Assembly: GCA_002421475.1 (NCBI GenBank)
Contig: DIJW01000161.1
Coordinates: 1 to 12,843, forward strand
DNA from: Thiomicrospira sp. UBA5634
Lineage (GTDB): Bacteria > Pseudomonadota > Gammaproteobacteria > Thiomicrospirales > Thiomicrospiraceae
Direction of reading: 5' to 3'
DNA length: 12,843 nt
In this document: positions 1 to 6,282 of the stretch, in pieces
Numbering within the stretch: position 1 is the first letter of the stretch
Layout: each line of letters starts with the position of its first letter
The notes under the pieces: model-generated
Database searches by the model: none
Told to the model about the DNA's origin: nothing
What the model saw: the letters and a program-made list of their open reading frames with translations, nothing else
Position numbers and translations under genes: made by a program

Positions 1-400
1 GCTCAAGGTAACTTAACGGCGTGCTTGGGTTAAACACCAGGCCTGCTTTACAACCTTCGGCTTTAATTAACTGCAAGCTACGGTCGATATGTTCAGACGC
101 TTCCGGATGGAAAGTAATAATGTCCGCACCCGCGCTGGCGAAATCGCCAATCAAACGATCCACCGGCTTTACCATCAAATGCACATCAATCGGAGCTTTG
201 ATGCCTTCACGATCTAAAAACTTTTTCAATGATTCGCACACCAATGGGCCGATGGTTAGGTTTGGCACATAATGGTTGTCCATTACATCAAAGTGAACGA
301 CGTCTGCACCCGCTGCCAATACGTCTTTAACATCTTTACCCAACTGTGCAAAATCCGCTGATAAAATTGATGGGGCGATCCAGTTTGTTTGTTTTGCCAT
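1..400 (-). CDS. rpe: ribulose-phosphate 3-epimerase, N-terminal 133 residues (runs off the left edge)
   Basis: Rpe interconverts ribulose 5-phosphate and xylulose 5-phosphate in the cytosol, serving the pentose phosphate pathway and, in autotrophs, the Calvin cycle. The visible part starts [17 protein letters not shown] and carries the phosphate/metal-site segments of the TIM barrel: SILSADF (11-17), [12 protein letters not shown] (36-47) with catalytic Asp38, DVHLMV (72-77) with a metal-binding His, and GLVFNPSTP (120-128). Family members are about 220 residues, so roughly 90 C-terminal residues are outside the window. The start is set by an AAGGA ribosome binding site about 8 bases upstream of the ATG. 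It is divergent from the PsiE-like gene. One copy of the CAGGCCTG palindrome falls in the Ala-Gly-Leu-Val codons (119-122). The similarity to enterobacterial Rpe is strong from memory, including the MDN variant, so the identification is secure. Confidence 0.97.
   Translation of the reverse strand, partial: MAKQTNWIAPSILSADFAQLGKDVKDVLAAGADVVHFDVMDNHYVPNLTIGPLVCESLKKFLDREGIKAPIDVHLMVKPVDRLIGDFASAGADIITFHPEASEHIDRSLQLIKAEGCKAGLVFNPSTPLSYLE
36..47. repeat. iterated palindrome copy 1 (imperfect, in rpe)
   Basis: ACCAGGCCTGCT, one mismatch to the 12-base consensus ACCAGGCCTGGT; the inner 8 bases CAGGCCTG (38-45) are palindromic. Encodes Ala-Gly-Leu-Val in rpe. Confidence 0.8.
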
Positions 401-487
401 GTCGCAAGTCCTTATTTAATAAAATTGAATTCGAAGCATTTTACCAGCATCCAAGGAAATTTCATCTCAAGCATTAGTAAAAACCAA

Positions 488-493
488 TATAAT
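488..493 (+). promoter_or_regulatory. -10 box (TATAAT) of the PsiE-like gene
   Basis: A perfect TATAAT lies 49 bases before the preferred ATG at 543, which would give a leader of roughly 40 bases. The -35 region at the usual distance is weak (TCTCAA at 465-470), so an activator may be needed. The upstream ATG at 492 overlaps this box and is therefore unlikely to be the translation start. Assigned by inspection only. Confidence 0.45.
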
Positions 494-542
494 GCGGAAA
501 AACCTTATCACCCCCGTTGTTAGATTACAGAGGCTTAATATC

Positions 543-980
543 ATGCCAGTACAACATACTCGTACCACTCACGTTATAAAACGCGGCATTCGTATCGTCG
601 AACTCGTCGGCTTGGTGATTATTGCGCTTGCCACCGTGTATGCCGGCTACACCGAGGTTATGGTGATGATCACTAATGCCAAAGTCACCTTAGGCGACTT
701 GCTGTTATTGTTTTTATACCTAGAAGTGTTAGCGATGGTCGCAATCTATCTGGATTCCGGCAAATTGCCGATCCGTCTGCCGTTATATATCGCGATTATT
801 GCGATGGCGCGTTATCTGATTCTTGAAATGAAAGACCTAAGCGAATGGCAAATGCTGGCCGTCGGTGTGACAATTATTTTGATTGCATTTGCCGTGCTTG
901 CGTTGCGATACGGCTCTCTCAAATTCCCATCCGATGACCGCATAGGTCCGCGTTGGAAAGATGAAGACAAACCAACTTAA
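543..980 (+). CDS. PsiE-family (phosphate-starvation-inducible E) inner-membrane protein
   Basis: This is a 145-residue integral membrane protein resembling the PsiE family, whose biochemical function is not established; in Escherichia coli psiE responds to phosphate starvation. Four hydrophobic segments are visible at about residues 17-38, 50-69, 79-95 and 103-121. They are followed by a polar, acidic tail (DDRIGPRWKDEDKPT). Family members are about 135-150 residues. I prefer the ATG at 543 over the one at 492: AGAGG lies 9 bases before 543, the 492 ATG has no ribosome binding site, and it sits inside a TATAAT box. The gene is followed after 4 bases by the longest palindrome of the window (984-1001), then purC. 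No PHO box was recognised, so phosphate control is only a family-based guess. Confidence 0.75.
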   Translation: MPVQHTRTTHVIKRGIRIVELVGLVIIALATVYAGYTEVMVMITNAKVTLGDLLLLFLYLEVLAMVAIYLDSGKLPIRLPLYIAIIAMARYLILEMKDLSEWQMLAVGVTIILIAFAVLALRYGSLKFPSDDRIGPRWKDEDKPT

Positions 981-983
981 ACA

Positions 984-1001
984 ACCACCAGGCCTGGTGG
1001 T
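984..1001. repeat. iterated palindrome copy 2 (18 bp, after the PsiE-like gene)
   Basis: ACCACCAGGCCTGGTGGT is the longest perfect copy. It lies 4 bases after the PsiE-like stop and 40 bases before purC. It has no T-run after it, so it does not look like a standard terminator. Confidence 0.95.
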
Positions 1002-1040
1002 GACCGGCTCATTGCAAACCCAACCTTATTGGACGTTATT

Positions 1041-1928
1041 ATGAATGCACTTTATCAATCTAACTTGACCAGTTTACCTTTGATTAATCGCGGCAAAGTT
1101 CGCGATATCTACGACCTGGACAAAGATCATTTGCTTATTGTCACCACCGACCGCATTTCGGCGTTTGATGTGATTTTGCCAACCCCGATTCCGGGCAAAG
1201 GTCGTATTTTGAGCGAAACCGCTCAGTTTTGGTTTAAACAAACCCAAAACATTATCCCTAACCATATTGCGCAGGATAAAAGCCTCGCCGACTACTTAAC
1301 GGCGGATCAACTGGCGCAACTTGATGGCCGTGGCGTGATTGTGCGTAAATTTAAACCCTTGCCGGTTGAAGCGATTGTGCGCGGTTATTTGGTTGGCTCG
1401 GGCTGGAAAGAATATCAACAAACGCAAAGTGTGTGCGGCATTAACCTCGCCGCCGGCTTGTCGTTGGCGGAGAAACTGCCGGAACCCATTTTCACGCCGT
1501 CAAGCAAAGCTGAAGTTGGTGATCACGACATTAACATTACTTTTGACGACATGATTAAACTGGTCGGCCAAGACAAAGCGGAAAAAGTACGTGATTACAG
1601 TTTACAACTGTATAAACAAGCAGCGGAGTTCGCCAAACAGCGCGGTATTATTATTGCTGACACCAAATTTGAATTTGGTGAAGATAATGACGGCAATATC
1701 TATTTAATCGACGAAGCTTTAACACCGGACAGTTCACGTTTTTGGCCGGCATCCAGCTATGCAGTAGGATCAAACCCGCCGAGTTTTGACAAACAATATA
1801 TTCGGGACTATTTAGAAACGTTAGATTGGAATAAAACCGCTCCTGGTCCTGAACTACCGGCCGAAATTGTCGCCAAAACACTGGAAAAATACCAAGAAGC
1901 ACAAGCACGTTTAACTGAAAACCAATAA
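1041..1928 (+). CDS. purC: phosphoribosylaminoimidazole-succinocarboxamide (SAICAR) synthase
   Basis: PurC joins CAIR and aspartate using ATP to make SAICAR in de novo purine synthesis. The 295-residue product is of the longer form (about 300 residues), not the 237-residue Escherichia coli form. Visible motifs: GKVRDIY (18-24), TDRISAFD (36-43), first family signature LPVEAIVRGYLVGS (107-120), second signature IIADTKFEFG (204-213), and DEALTPDSSRFWP (224-236) at the active site. An upstream in-frame TTG at 1029 is possible, but the ATG at 1041 has GGA 7 bases before it and gives the usual N-terminus. The stop overlaps the bioD start (TAATG), implying co-translation. No other pur gene is adjacent. 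Confidence 0.97.
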   Translation: MNALYQSNLTSLPLINRGKVRDIYDLDKDHLLIVTTDRISAFDVILPTPIPGKGRILSETAQFWFKQTQNIIPNHIAQDKSLADYLTADQLAQLDGRGVIVRKFKPLPVEAIVRGYLVGSGWKEYQQTQSVCGINLAAGLSLAEKLPEPIFTPSSKAEVGDHDINITFDDMIKLVGQDKAEKVRDYSLQLYKQAAEFAKQRGIIIADTKFEFGEDNDGNIYLIDEALTPDSSRFWPASSYAVGSNPPSFDKQYIRDYLETLDWNKTAPGPELPAEIVAKTLEKYQEAQARLTENQ

Positions 1929-2596
1929 TGCCTAATCAGTCTTCACAAACCACCCGATCCGGTGGTTTTTTTATTACCGGTACCGACACCGACATCGGTA
2001 AAAGTTTTATCGCGTGTTGTATCGCAAAAGGTTTAATTGAACAAGGCATCAAGGTTTCTCCGCGCAAACCGATTGCGTCCGGTTGTATTCGCCAAACCGA
2101 TGGCAGCTTACTTGCTACCGATGCGCAACAACTACAACTTGCCAGCCAATCAGATGAATCGCTAAGTCAAATCTGTCGTTATACTTTTGAAGCCGCCATT
2201 TCGCCGGCTCGTGCCATTGCCCATGCTAAACAAACGATTACGCTCGCAGACTTGCACCAGGCCTGCGCTGTTGATAAAGGACATTTTGCGTTAGTTGAAG
2301 GTGCGGGGGGTTTTTTATCGCCCATCACACCGGATGGCTTAAATGCCGATTTAGCGGTTAAACTCGGCTACCCGATTATTTTGGTGGTCGGCAATCGCTT
2401 AGGTTGTTTAAATCACGCCCTATTAACGATTGAAGCCATTGAAGCACGCGGCTTAAATTTACATGCGATTGTGCTGAATGACCTCAACGCAGACAGTGAT
2501 TTGGATAACTTACATGATTTATGCCGGCTCACGTCCTATCCGATTGTGTATCAACCTTTCAGTCAACAACAAAAATGGACCGCATTAAACGTCTAA
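1928..2596 (+). CDS. bioD: dethiobiotin synthetase
   Basis: BioD closes the ureido ring of dethiobiotin from 7,8-diaminopelargonate, CO2 and ATP, the penultimate step of biotin synthesis. The 222-residue protein has the P-loop variant GTDTDIGKS (18-26), the RKPIASGC segment (46-53) with the substrate-contacting Lys47, Asp65 in LATDAQQL, and the EGAGG motif (124-128). Length matches the family. It starts with the one-base overlap TAATG with purC, so translation is probably coupled; the rest of the biotin operon is not here. The EGAGG motif is encoded over a G6-T6 run (2305-2316). A near-copy of the window's palindrome lies at residues 110-113 (HQAC). A perfect 14-base copy follows the stop by 7 bases, in the 22-base gap to the convergent peptidase gene. 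Confidence 0.93.
   Translation: MPNQSSQTTRSGGFFITGTDTDIGKSFIACCIAKGLIEQGIKVSPRKPIASGCIRQTDGSLLATDAQQLQLASQSDESLSQICRYTFEAAISPARAIAHAKQTITLADLHQACAVDKGHFALVEGAGGFLSPITPDGLNADLAVKLGYPIILVVGNRLGCLNHALLTIEAIEARGLNLHAIVLNDLNADSDLDNLHDLCRLTSYPIVYQPFSQQQKWTALNV
2256..2267. repeat. iterated palindrome copy 3 (imperfect, in bioD)
   Basis: ACCAGGCCTGCG, two mismatches to the 12-base consensus, inner CAGGCCTG intact. Read as His-Gln-Ala-Cys in bioD, a different frame from copy 1. Confidence 0.75.
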
Positions 2597-2603
2597 AATA
2601 ATG

Positions 2604-2617
2604 CACCAGGCCTGGTG
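2604..2617. repeat. iterated palindrome copy 4 (14 bp, between convergent bioD and the peptidase gene)
   Basis: CACCAGGCCTGGTG, perfect over 14 bases. It fills most of the 22-base gap between two convergent stop codons, where it could also act as a weak hairpin for both transcripts. Confidence 0.95.
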
Positions 2618-2618
2618 A

Positions 2619-3629
2619 TCACATTTCATCAATACAGCTCACCGCGTTACAGTATGGTTGACTTGTTAAAGGTAAGGCTTGCAACTCCAGCCATGTGGTC
2701 TGAATATTTTTGTCCTTCGGTGAATTTTTGATAGCGCACTCTGCGGCGTTACGTGCTTCGATAAAACAGCCTTGCACTTTTTGCACATAAGCTAAGTTAT
2801 TCCACAGCAATGCGTTAGTCGGATGCGTTTTAATCAAGTTTCGCAACACAAGATCAGCTTGCACATATTGCTGCTGATTGTAATATAAATTGCTCAACGC
2901 TAAACCGATTCCAACATTATCCGGCCAGCGTTCATAACCAACTTGATAACCTTGTTGCGCCGCTTGCTTTTGGCCAACTTGCTCCAAGGTAAAAATGGAC
3001 TGCAACCAAGGTTGCGTTTGCGCGGTCGCCGGTAAATGATTCGGTTTAGACACTACGACGCCCCAGTAGCCACTGCGCGCCCAAGTACGCTCAAAAGCAG
3101 AAAAATCACTTAACCATCGTTTTGTCTCGGCCGAACGTAAAACCAACGTTTGCGCAGCTAAGTCATAACCCACTACCACGGCATAATGCCAAACAGGATA
3201 CCAACTCAAACCCAAATTTTGCATCACCAGCACCGGATTACCTGCCGCAACCTCACTTAACAAACTGTGCATGGTTGGCTCAATCATATACGGCACTAAC
3301 CCCTGCGCTCGCGTCGCCGCCAGCATTTCAATCTGTAAACTGCCTTGTTTTGCCGGAATATAAACCTGGCTCACCAACTCATCAGGATGAATACTCACAC
3401 CCCGATATTGAAATACCGTCGCTAAAGCAGCCGGACCGCATTGGTATTGACGCTGCGGAAAAAACGCCACTTCGGTCATCTCAAACTGAGGCGGTGTAAA
3501 AGAGCTGGTCAGCAATTCCTTAGTTTGTGGACCATGCGCGCAGCCAACCAAACTCAATACAAATACCAAGCTGCCAAACAAAACACCCAGCCGAAGCTGG
3601 GTGCAGGTTAAATACAAACAACTGTTCAT
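2619..3629 (-). CDS. PA2778-family C39-type cysteine peptidase lipoprotein with TPR region
   Basis: A 336-residue predicted envelope lipoprotein. The N-terminus is hydrophobic and ends in a lipobox (LVGC, Cys30). A papain-like C39 peptidase domain follows, with QYQCGPAAL (catalytic Cys64), WHYAVVVGYD (His148) and likely Asp156. The C-terminal part (about 195-310) reads as tetratricopeptide-like helices (NVGIGLALSNLYYNQQQY; ALLWNNLAYVQKVQG). C39 domains classically cut leader peptides at double-glycine motifs, but this stand-alone lipoprotein type, paired with PA2779-like proteins in Pseudomonas, has no proven substrate that I know of. It overlaps the upstream gene by one base (TAATG). A terminator-like UUCG hairpin lies in codons 9-15. 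It converges on bioD with a 22-base gap. Confidence 0.85.
   Translation of the reverse strand: MNSCLYLTCTQLRLGVLFGSLVFVLSLVGCAHGPQTKELLTSSFTPPQFEMTEVAFFPQRQYQCGPAALATVFQYRGVSIHPDELVSQVYIPAKQGSLQIEMLAATRAQGLVPYMIEPTMHSLLSEVAAGNPVLVMQNLGLSWYPVWHYAVVVGYDLAAQTLVLRSAETKRWLSDFSAFERTWARSGYWGVVVSKPNHLPATAQTQPWLQSIFTLEQVGQKQAAQQGYQVGYERWPDNVGIGLALSNLYYNQQQYVQADLVLRNLIKTHPTNALLWNNLAYVQKVQGCFIEARNAAECAIKNSPKDKNIQTTWLELQALPLTSQPYCNAVSCIDEM
3584..3603 (-). terminator. intragenic UUCG-tetraloop hairpin plus U-rich tail: candidate attenuator
   Basis: Read on the minus strand, CACCCAGC-TTCG-GCTGGGTG is a perfect 8-bp stem with a very stable C(UUCG)G loop, followed at once by TTTTGTTTGG. This is the form of a Rho-independent terminator, but it sits 26 bases after the start codon of the peptidase gene, within its signal-peptide codons. 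A ribosome translating from the upstream gene would block folding, so the likely effect is a translation-sensitive brake on the peptidase. The structure is seen; the function is inferred. Confidence 0.55.
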
Positions 3630-4012
3630 TAACGCACAGGTTTAATAAACGGGAAAATGTCGGTTGCACCAATCACATCCGTCACCACAAACACAATAAA
3701 GATTAAAACCGCCAAACTGAGCACACTTGATCCTGCCGGCAACTCGCTCATTTGCTGATTTAATTGGGCAACTTCTGCATCACTCATCATCGCAATACGT
3801 TTTTGCACATCGTCAACCGATACCCCAAGCGCAACCATTTGCTGTTGCACATCAACTCGATCAAACATCGCGGTTAACTGATCGCGATCCAAACTGGCCT
3901 GTTGTTGCATAACAACCTGCTCGGTTGAAATCATTGCCGCTTGTAATGGCAAACTCGAACAACCCAACATTACAGCTAGCAAAAACCAACTTGTTATTTT
4001 TTTAGTCATCAT
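3629..4012 (-). CDS. PA2779-family small envelope protein
   Basis: A 127-residue protein (126 if the second ATG is used) matching the PA2779 family of unknown function. It has an N-terminal signal sequence (MTKKITSWFLLAVMLGC..., with possible cleavage near LQA-AM or a weak lipobox at Cys). A polar helical middle rich in Gln and Asp follows (about 28-92). A single C-terminal membrane segment comes next (SSVLSLAVLIFIVFVVTDVIG, about 95-115), with the tail DIFPFIKPVR. The AGGGG ribosome site is 3 bases from the ATG at 4012 but 6 from the one at 4009, so the second Met is the likelier start. In other bacteria this gene precedes a C39-type peptidase gene, as here, which suggests it may be the peptidase's partner or substrate. 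That role is inference. Confidence 0.8.
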   Translation of the reverse strand: MMTKKITSWFLLAVMLGCSSLPLQAAMISTEQVVMQQQASLDRDQLTAMFDRVDVQQQMVALGVSVDDVQKRIAMMSDAEVAQLNQQMSELPAGSSVLSLAVLIFIVFVVTDVIGATDIFPFIKPVR

Positions 4013-4123
4013 CCACCCCTTTATTTTTCATATATCACATTAAAATCGGTTAATAAAATAACTCGAATCGTTTTTACAGTCTACTCCAAGCAATTTTTAA
4101 AGGTCACTCATTGCAAACCTTTT

Positions 4124-4138
4124 ATCAATTCGATTGAT
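4124..4138. promoter_or_regulatory. inverted repeat ATCAAT-TCG-ATTGAT upstream of metY (possible operator)
   Basis: Two perfect 6-base arms separated by 3 bases lie 64 bases before the metY start. They partly overlap or sit just ahead of a weak promoter-like pair (TTGCTT at 4140-4145, TAAACT at 4163-4168, 17-base spacer). The position suits an operator or activator site for a methionine or sulfur regulator. The arms do not match the MetJ box (AGACGTCT) that I know, so no regulator is named. Confidence 0.25.
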
Positions 4139-4201
4139 TTTGCTTCACCATCCGTTTCACTTTAAACTAGCCGTTCAACTAACCGAACGAAGGAGATACT
4201 C

Positions 4202-5479
4202 ATGAAACTTGAAACGATTGCGTTACACGGCGGTTATGAACCTGAAGCCACCACCAAAGCCGTTGCTGTGCCAATTTATCAAACCACCTCGTTTGCGTTT
4301 GATGATGCCCAACATGCCGCTGACTTATTTGACCTTAAAGTGGCCGGTAATATCTATTCACGCATGATGAACCCCACAAATGGTGTACTTGAATCTCGTA
4401 TCGCTGCCATGGAGGGCGGTATCGCCGCATTGTGTGTTGCCTCCGGCATGTCAGCCATCACTTATACGATTCAAACCCTAGCGGAATCCGGTGACAATAT
4501 TGTCAGTACCGGTGAACTTTACGGCGGCACATATAACCTTTTTGCCCACACTCTGCCACGACAAGGGTTAGAGGTGCGTTTCTTTAATAAAGATGCGGCC
4601 GATAGTGAAATCGAAAAACTATTTGATACTAAAACCAAACTGCTGTATTGCGAAACCGTGGGTAATCCATCCGGCGGCATCGCCGACATTGAGCGTTTGG
4701 CAAAACTGGCTCACAAACACGGCATTCCTCTTGTGGTAGACAACACCGTTGCATCCCCAATTTTATGGCGGCCAATTGAGCAAGGTGCGGATATTGTGGT
4801 GCATGCGGCAACCAAATATATTGGCGGCCACGGCACCACCCTTGGCGGCGTCATTGTTGATTCCGGCAAATTCCCTTGGGCAGAACATGCCAAACGTTTT
4901 CCATTACTCAACACCCCAGATATTTCCTATCATGGCGTGACTTACACCCAAGACTTTGGTGCGGCGGCTTTTATTGCCCGTGCACGCGTTGTGCCATTAC
5001 GTAACATGGGCGCGGCATTAGCGCCGATGAGTGCGTTTCAACTATTACAAGGTTTAGAAACCTTGGCGTTACGCATGGAGCGTATTTGTGAAAACACCCA
5101 AAAAGTGGCTGAGTTTTTAGAAAAACATAACCTGGTTGCCTGGGTCAACTACGCCGGTTTAGCCAGCCACAAAGACCATGCATTAGCCAAAAAATATATG
5201 AATGGCAAAGCTTCCGGTATTTTAAGTTTTGGTCTAAAAAGCGGCCGCGAAGGCACGCGTAAATTCTATGATGCGTTGAACATGATTATTCGCTTAGTGA
5301 ATATCGGCGATGCAAAATCTTGCGCCAGTATTCCGGCAGAAACCACCCACCGCCAACTTAACGATGCCGAACTTAAATCGGCTGGCGTATCACCGGAAAT
5401 GGTGCGCCTATCTATTGGTATTGAGCATATTGAGGATATTTTGGCCGACATTGATCAGGCGCTAAAAGCGTCGATTTAA
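4202..5479 (+). CDS. metY: O-acetylhomoserine aminocarboxypropyltransferase (sulfhydrylase)
   Basis: MetY is a cytosolic PLP enzyme of the Cys/Met metabolism family that makes homocysteine directly from O-acetylhomoserine and sulfide; related enzymes also accept O-acetylserine. The 425-residue length is typical of MetY and longer than cystathionine synthases (about 390). Seen: the N-terminal ETIALHGGY segment, YSRMMNPTN (52-60), VVDNT with the PLP-pairing Asp180, and ATKYIGGHGT with the Schiff-base Lys205. A strong AAGGAG lies 6 bases before the ATG. Direct sulfhydrylation suits an organism exposed to sulfide, though the sequence alone does not show that. The gene stands alone; its 3' side has a palindrome copy (5502-5515) and then a strong terminator. 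Confidence 0.93.
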   Translation: MKLETIALHGGYEPEATTKAVAVPIYQTTSFAFDDAQHAADLFDLKVAGNIYSRMMNPTNGVLESRIAAMEGGIAALCVASGMSAITYTIQTLAESGDNIVSTGELYGGTYNLFAHTLPRQGLEVRFFNKDAADSEIEKLFDTKTKLLYCETVGNPSGGIADIERLAKLAHKHGIPLVVDNTVASPILWRPIEQGADIVVHAATKYIGGHGTTLGGVIVDSGKFPWAEHAKRFPLLNTPDISYHGVTYTQDFGAAAFIARARVVPLRNMGAALAPMSAFQLLQGLETLALRMERICENTQKVAEFLEKHNLVAWVNYAGLASHKDHALAKKYMNGKASGILSFGLKSGREGTRKFYDALNMIIRLVNIGDAKSCASIPAETTHRQLNDAELKSAGVSPEMVRLSIGIEHIEDILADIDQALKASI

Positions 5480-5501
5480 AAAAACATCGGCTTAAAACAA
5501 C

Positions 5502-5515
5502 CACCAGGCCTGGTG
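5502..5515. repeat. iterated palindrome copy 5 (14 bp, after metY)
   Basis: CACCAGGCCTGGTG, perfect over 14 bases, beginning 23 bases after the metY stop and ending 22 bases before the separate strong terminator. Confidence 0.95.
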
Positions 5516-5537
5516 AATCAAAATAGACATGTCTAAA

Positions 5538-5580
5538 ACAAAAACGCGGGTGAGATCTTAGGTTTCACCCGCGTTTTTGT
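5538..5580. terminator. bidirectional Rho-independent terminator between metY and hsp20
   Basis: A 16-bp stem (5538-5553 with 5565-5580, GC-rich heart ACGCGGGTGA) closes an 11-base loop. It is flanked by A-rich sequence on the left and T-rich sequence on the right, so it can stop transcription in both directions. It lies between the convergent metY and hsp20 genes. It is separate from the CACCAGGCCTGGTG palindrome 23 bases to its left. Confidence 0.9.
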
Positions 5581-5594
5581 GGGTTAGTTATATG

Positions 5595-6155
5595 TTATGT
5601 TTGAATCGGAATTTGACGCTGACCATTTTGATGCGGCTGAGCGGTGCGTGGTAGATTGATATTTAACACGCCGTTGTCCATTTTAGCCGTAATCTTGGCT
5701 AACTCGACATCATCAGGTACATCTAATACCCGCTGAAACTGGCCATATCGGCGTTCAATGCGGTAGTAATGTATATCCTTATCTTCTTTTTCAAACCGTT
5801 TTTCACCCTGAATTAACAAGGTTCGACCAGTAAGTTCAAGTTTAATATCCTGCTGCGCCAGGCCTGGTGCTTCTAAACTAATCGTGTATTGTTTGTCATC
5901 ACTGGCCACATTCAGTTTTGGTCGAAAACTGGCTGTTTCATCGGTTGATAATTTTGTTAAACGGCTCGGCAAACCAAAACCACGAAACGCCTCATCAAAA
6001 AGCCGATCCATCTCTCGATGTAACTGCCAAATATTACCTGTGACAGTGGGTGCTTGGCTCGAATAGTCTGAAACTTTTAGTGGGATCGACCGAGAAGAGT
6101 CGGCGGTTTCTTCGTGTTTAAACCAGTTCCAAGGATTGAGTTTACTTAATTCCAT
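5595..6155 (-). CDS. Hsp20 / alpha-crystallin family small heat-shock protein
   Basis: A 186-residue small heat-shock protein that, by family, holds unfolding proteins in refoldable form without ATP. The N-terminal arm (1-65) includes MDRLFDEAFRGFG, the usual lead-in. The alpha-crystallin beta-sandwich runs about 70-170, with FRPKLNVASDDKQYTISLEAPGL and the closing signature NGVLNINLP. The C-terminal IPI (IxI) motif that docks neighbouring subunits is present in RQIPIQT. The ATG is preceded by GGGGGTG. That ribosome site sits in the loop of a small TTCAC/GTGAA hairpin, and a heat-shock-type promoter lies upstream. One palindrome copy is encoded as Ala-Pro-Gly-Leu-Ala. No partner gene is adjacent. 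Confidence 0.93.
   Translation of the reverse strand: MELSKLNPWNWFKHEETADSSRSIPLKVSDYSSQAPTVTGNIWQLHREMDRLFDEAFRGFGLPSRLTKLSTDETASFRPKLNVASDDKQYTISLEAPGLAQQDIKLELTGRTLLIQGEKRFEKEDKDIHYYRIERRYGQFQRVLDVPDDVELAKITAKMDNGVLNINLPRTAQPHQNGQRQIPIQT
5857..5868. repeat. iterated palindrome copy 6 (10 bp core, in hsp20)
   Basis: GCCAGGCCTGGT, one mismatch to the 12-base consensus with the CCAGGCCTGG core perfect. Read on the minus strand as Pro-Gly-Leu in the alpha-crystallin domain. Confidence 0.9.
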
Positions 6156-6158
6156 TTT

Positions 6159-6172
6159 TTCACCCCCGTGAA
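6159..6172 (-). promoter_or_regulatory. small hairpin holding the hsp20 ribosome binding site
   Basis: On the minus strand TTCAC-GGGG-GTGAA forms a 5-bp stem whose loop is the G-run of the ribosome binding site, just before the AUG. Several small heat-shock genes carry RNA thermometers at this place. This stem is short and leaves the G-run in the loop rather than paired, so temperature sensing is only a possibility. Confidence 0.25.
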
Positions 6173-6210
6173 TTTAAGTGATTGATATATAACAATCTTA
6201 CACTCACAAA

Positions 6211-6240
6211 TTTATGATCAATACCTAAAAAATTCAAGGG
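6211..6240 (-). promoter_or_regulatory. candidate sigma-32 (RpoH) heat-shock promoter for hsp20
   Basis: Minus-strand CCCTTGAA (6240-6233) matches the RpoH -35 element. After 13 bases comes GATCATAAA (6219-6211), a partial match to the CCCCATnT -10 element (the CAT is kept). Transcription would begin near 6203, about 48 bases before the hsp20 ATG. The match was made by eye, and the -10 half is weak. Confidence 0.5.
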
Positions 6241-6282
6241 GGCAACCGGCAATTTTAAATGCAAAAGTCGAACCTAAACACC

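Noticed and set aside
21..272. Rightward 83-codon open frame at the left end
   Set aside because: It is the complementary shadow of rpe, has no ribosome site and no recognisable product.
492..542. Extra N-terminal 17 codons of the PsiE-like frame from the ATG at 492
   Set aside because: No ribosome binding site, overlap with a perfect TATAAT, and a better start at 543.
1029..1040. TTG start giving a four-residue extension of PurC
   Set aside because: The ATG at 1041 is correctly spaced from GGA and gives the usual N-terminus.
1839..1850. ACCGCTCCTGGT in purC as a decayed palindrome
   Set aside because: Three of twelve positions differ, all in the centre; no evidence of descent from the repeat.
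2305..2316. G6-T6 run in bioD as a programmed frameshift or phase-variable tract
   Set aside because: It contains a GGGTTTT heptamer in -1 register, but it encodes the conserved EGAGG motif, the tracts are short, and no stimulatory structure or useful alternative frame was seen.
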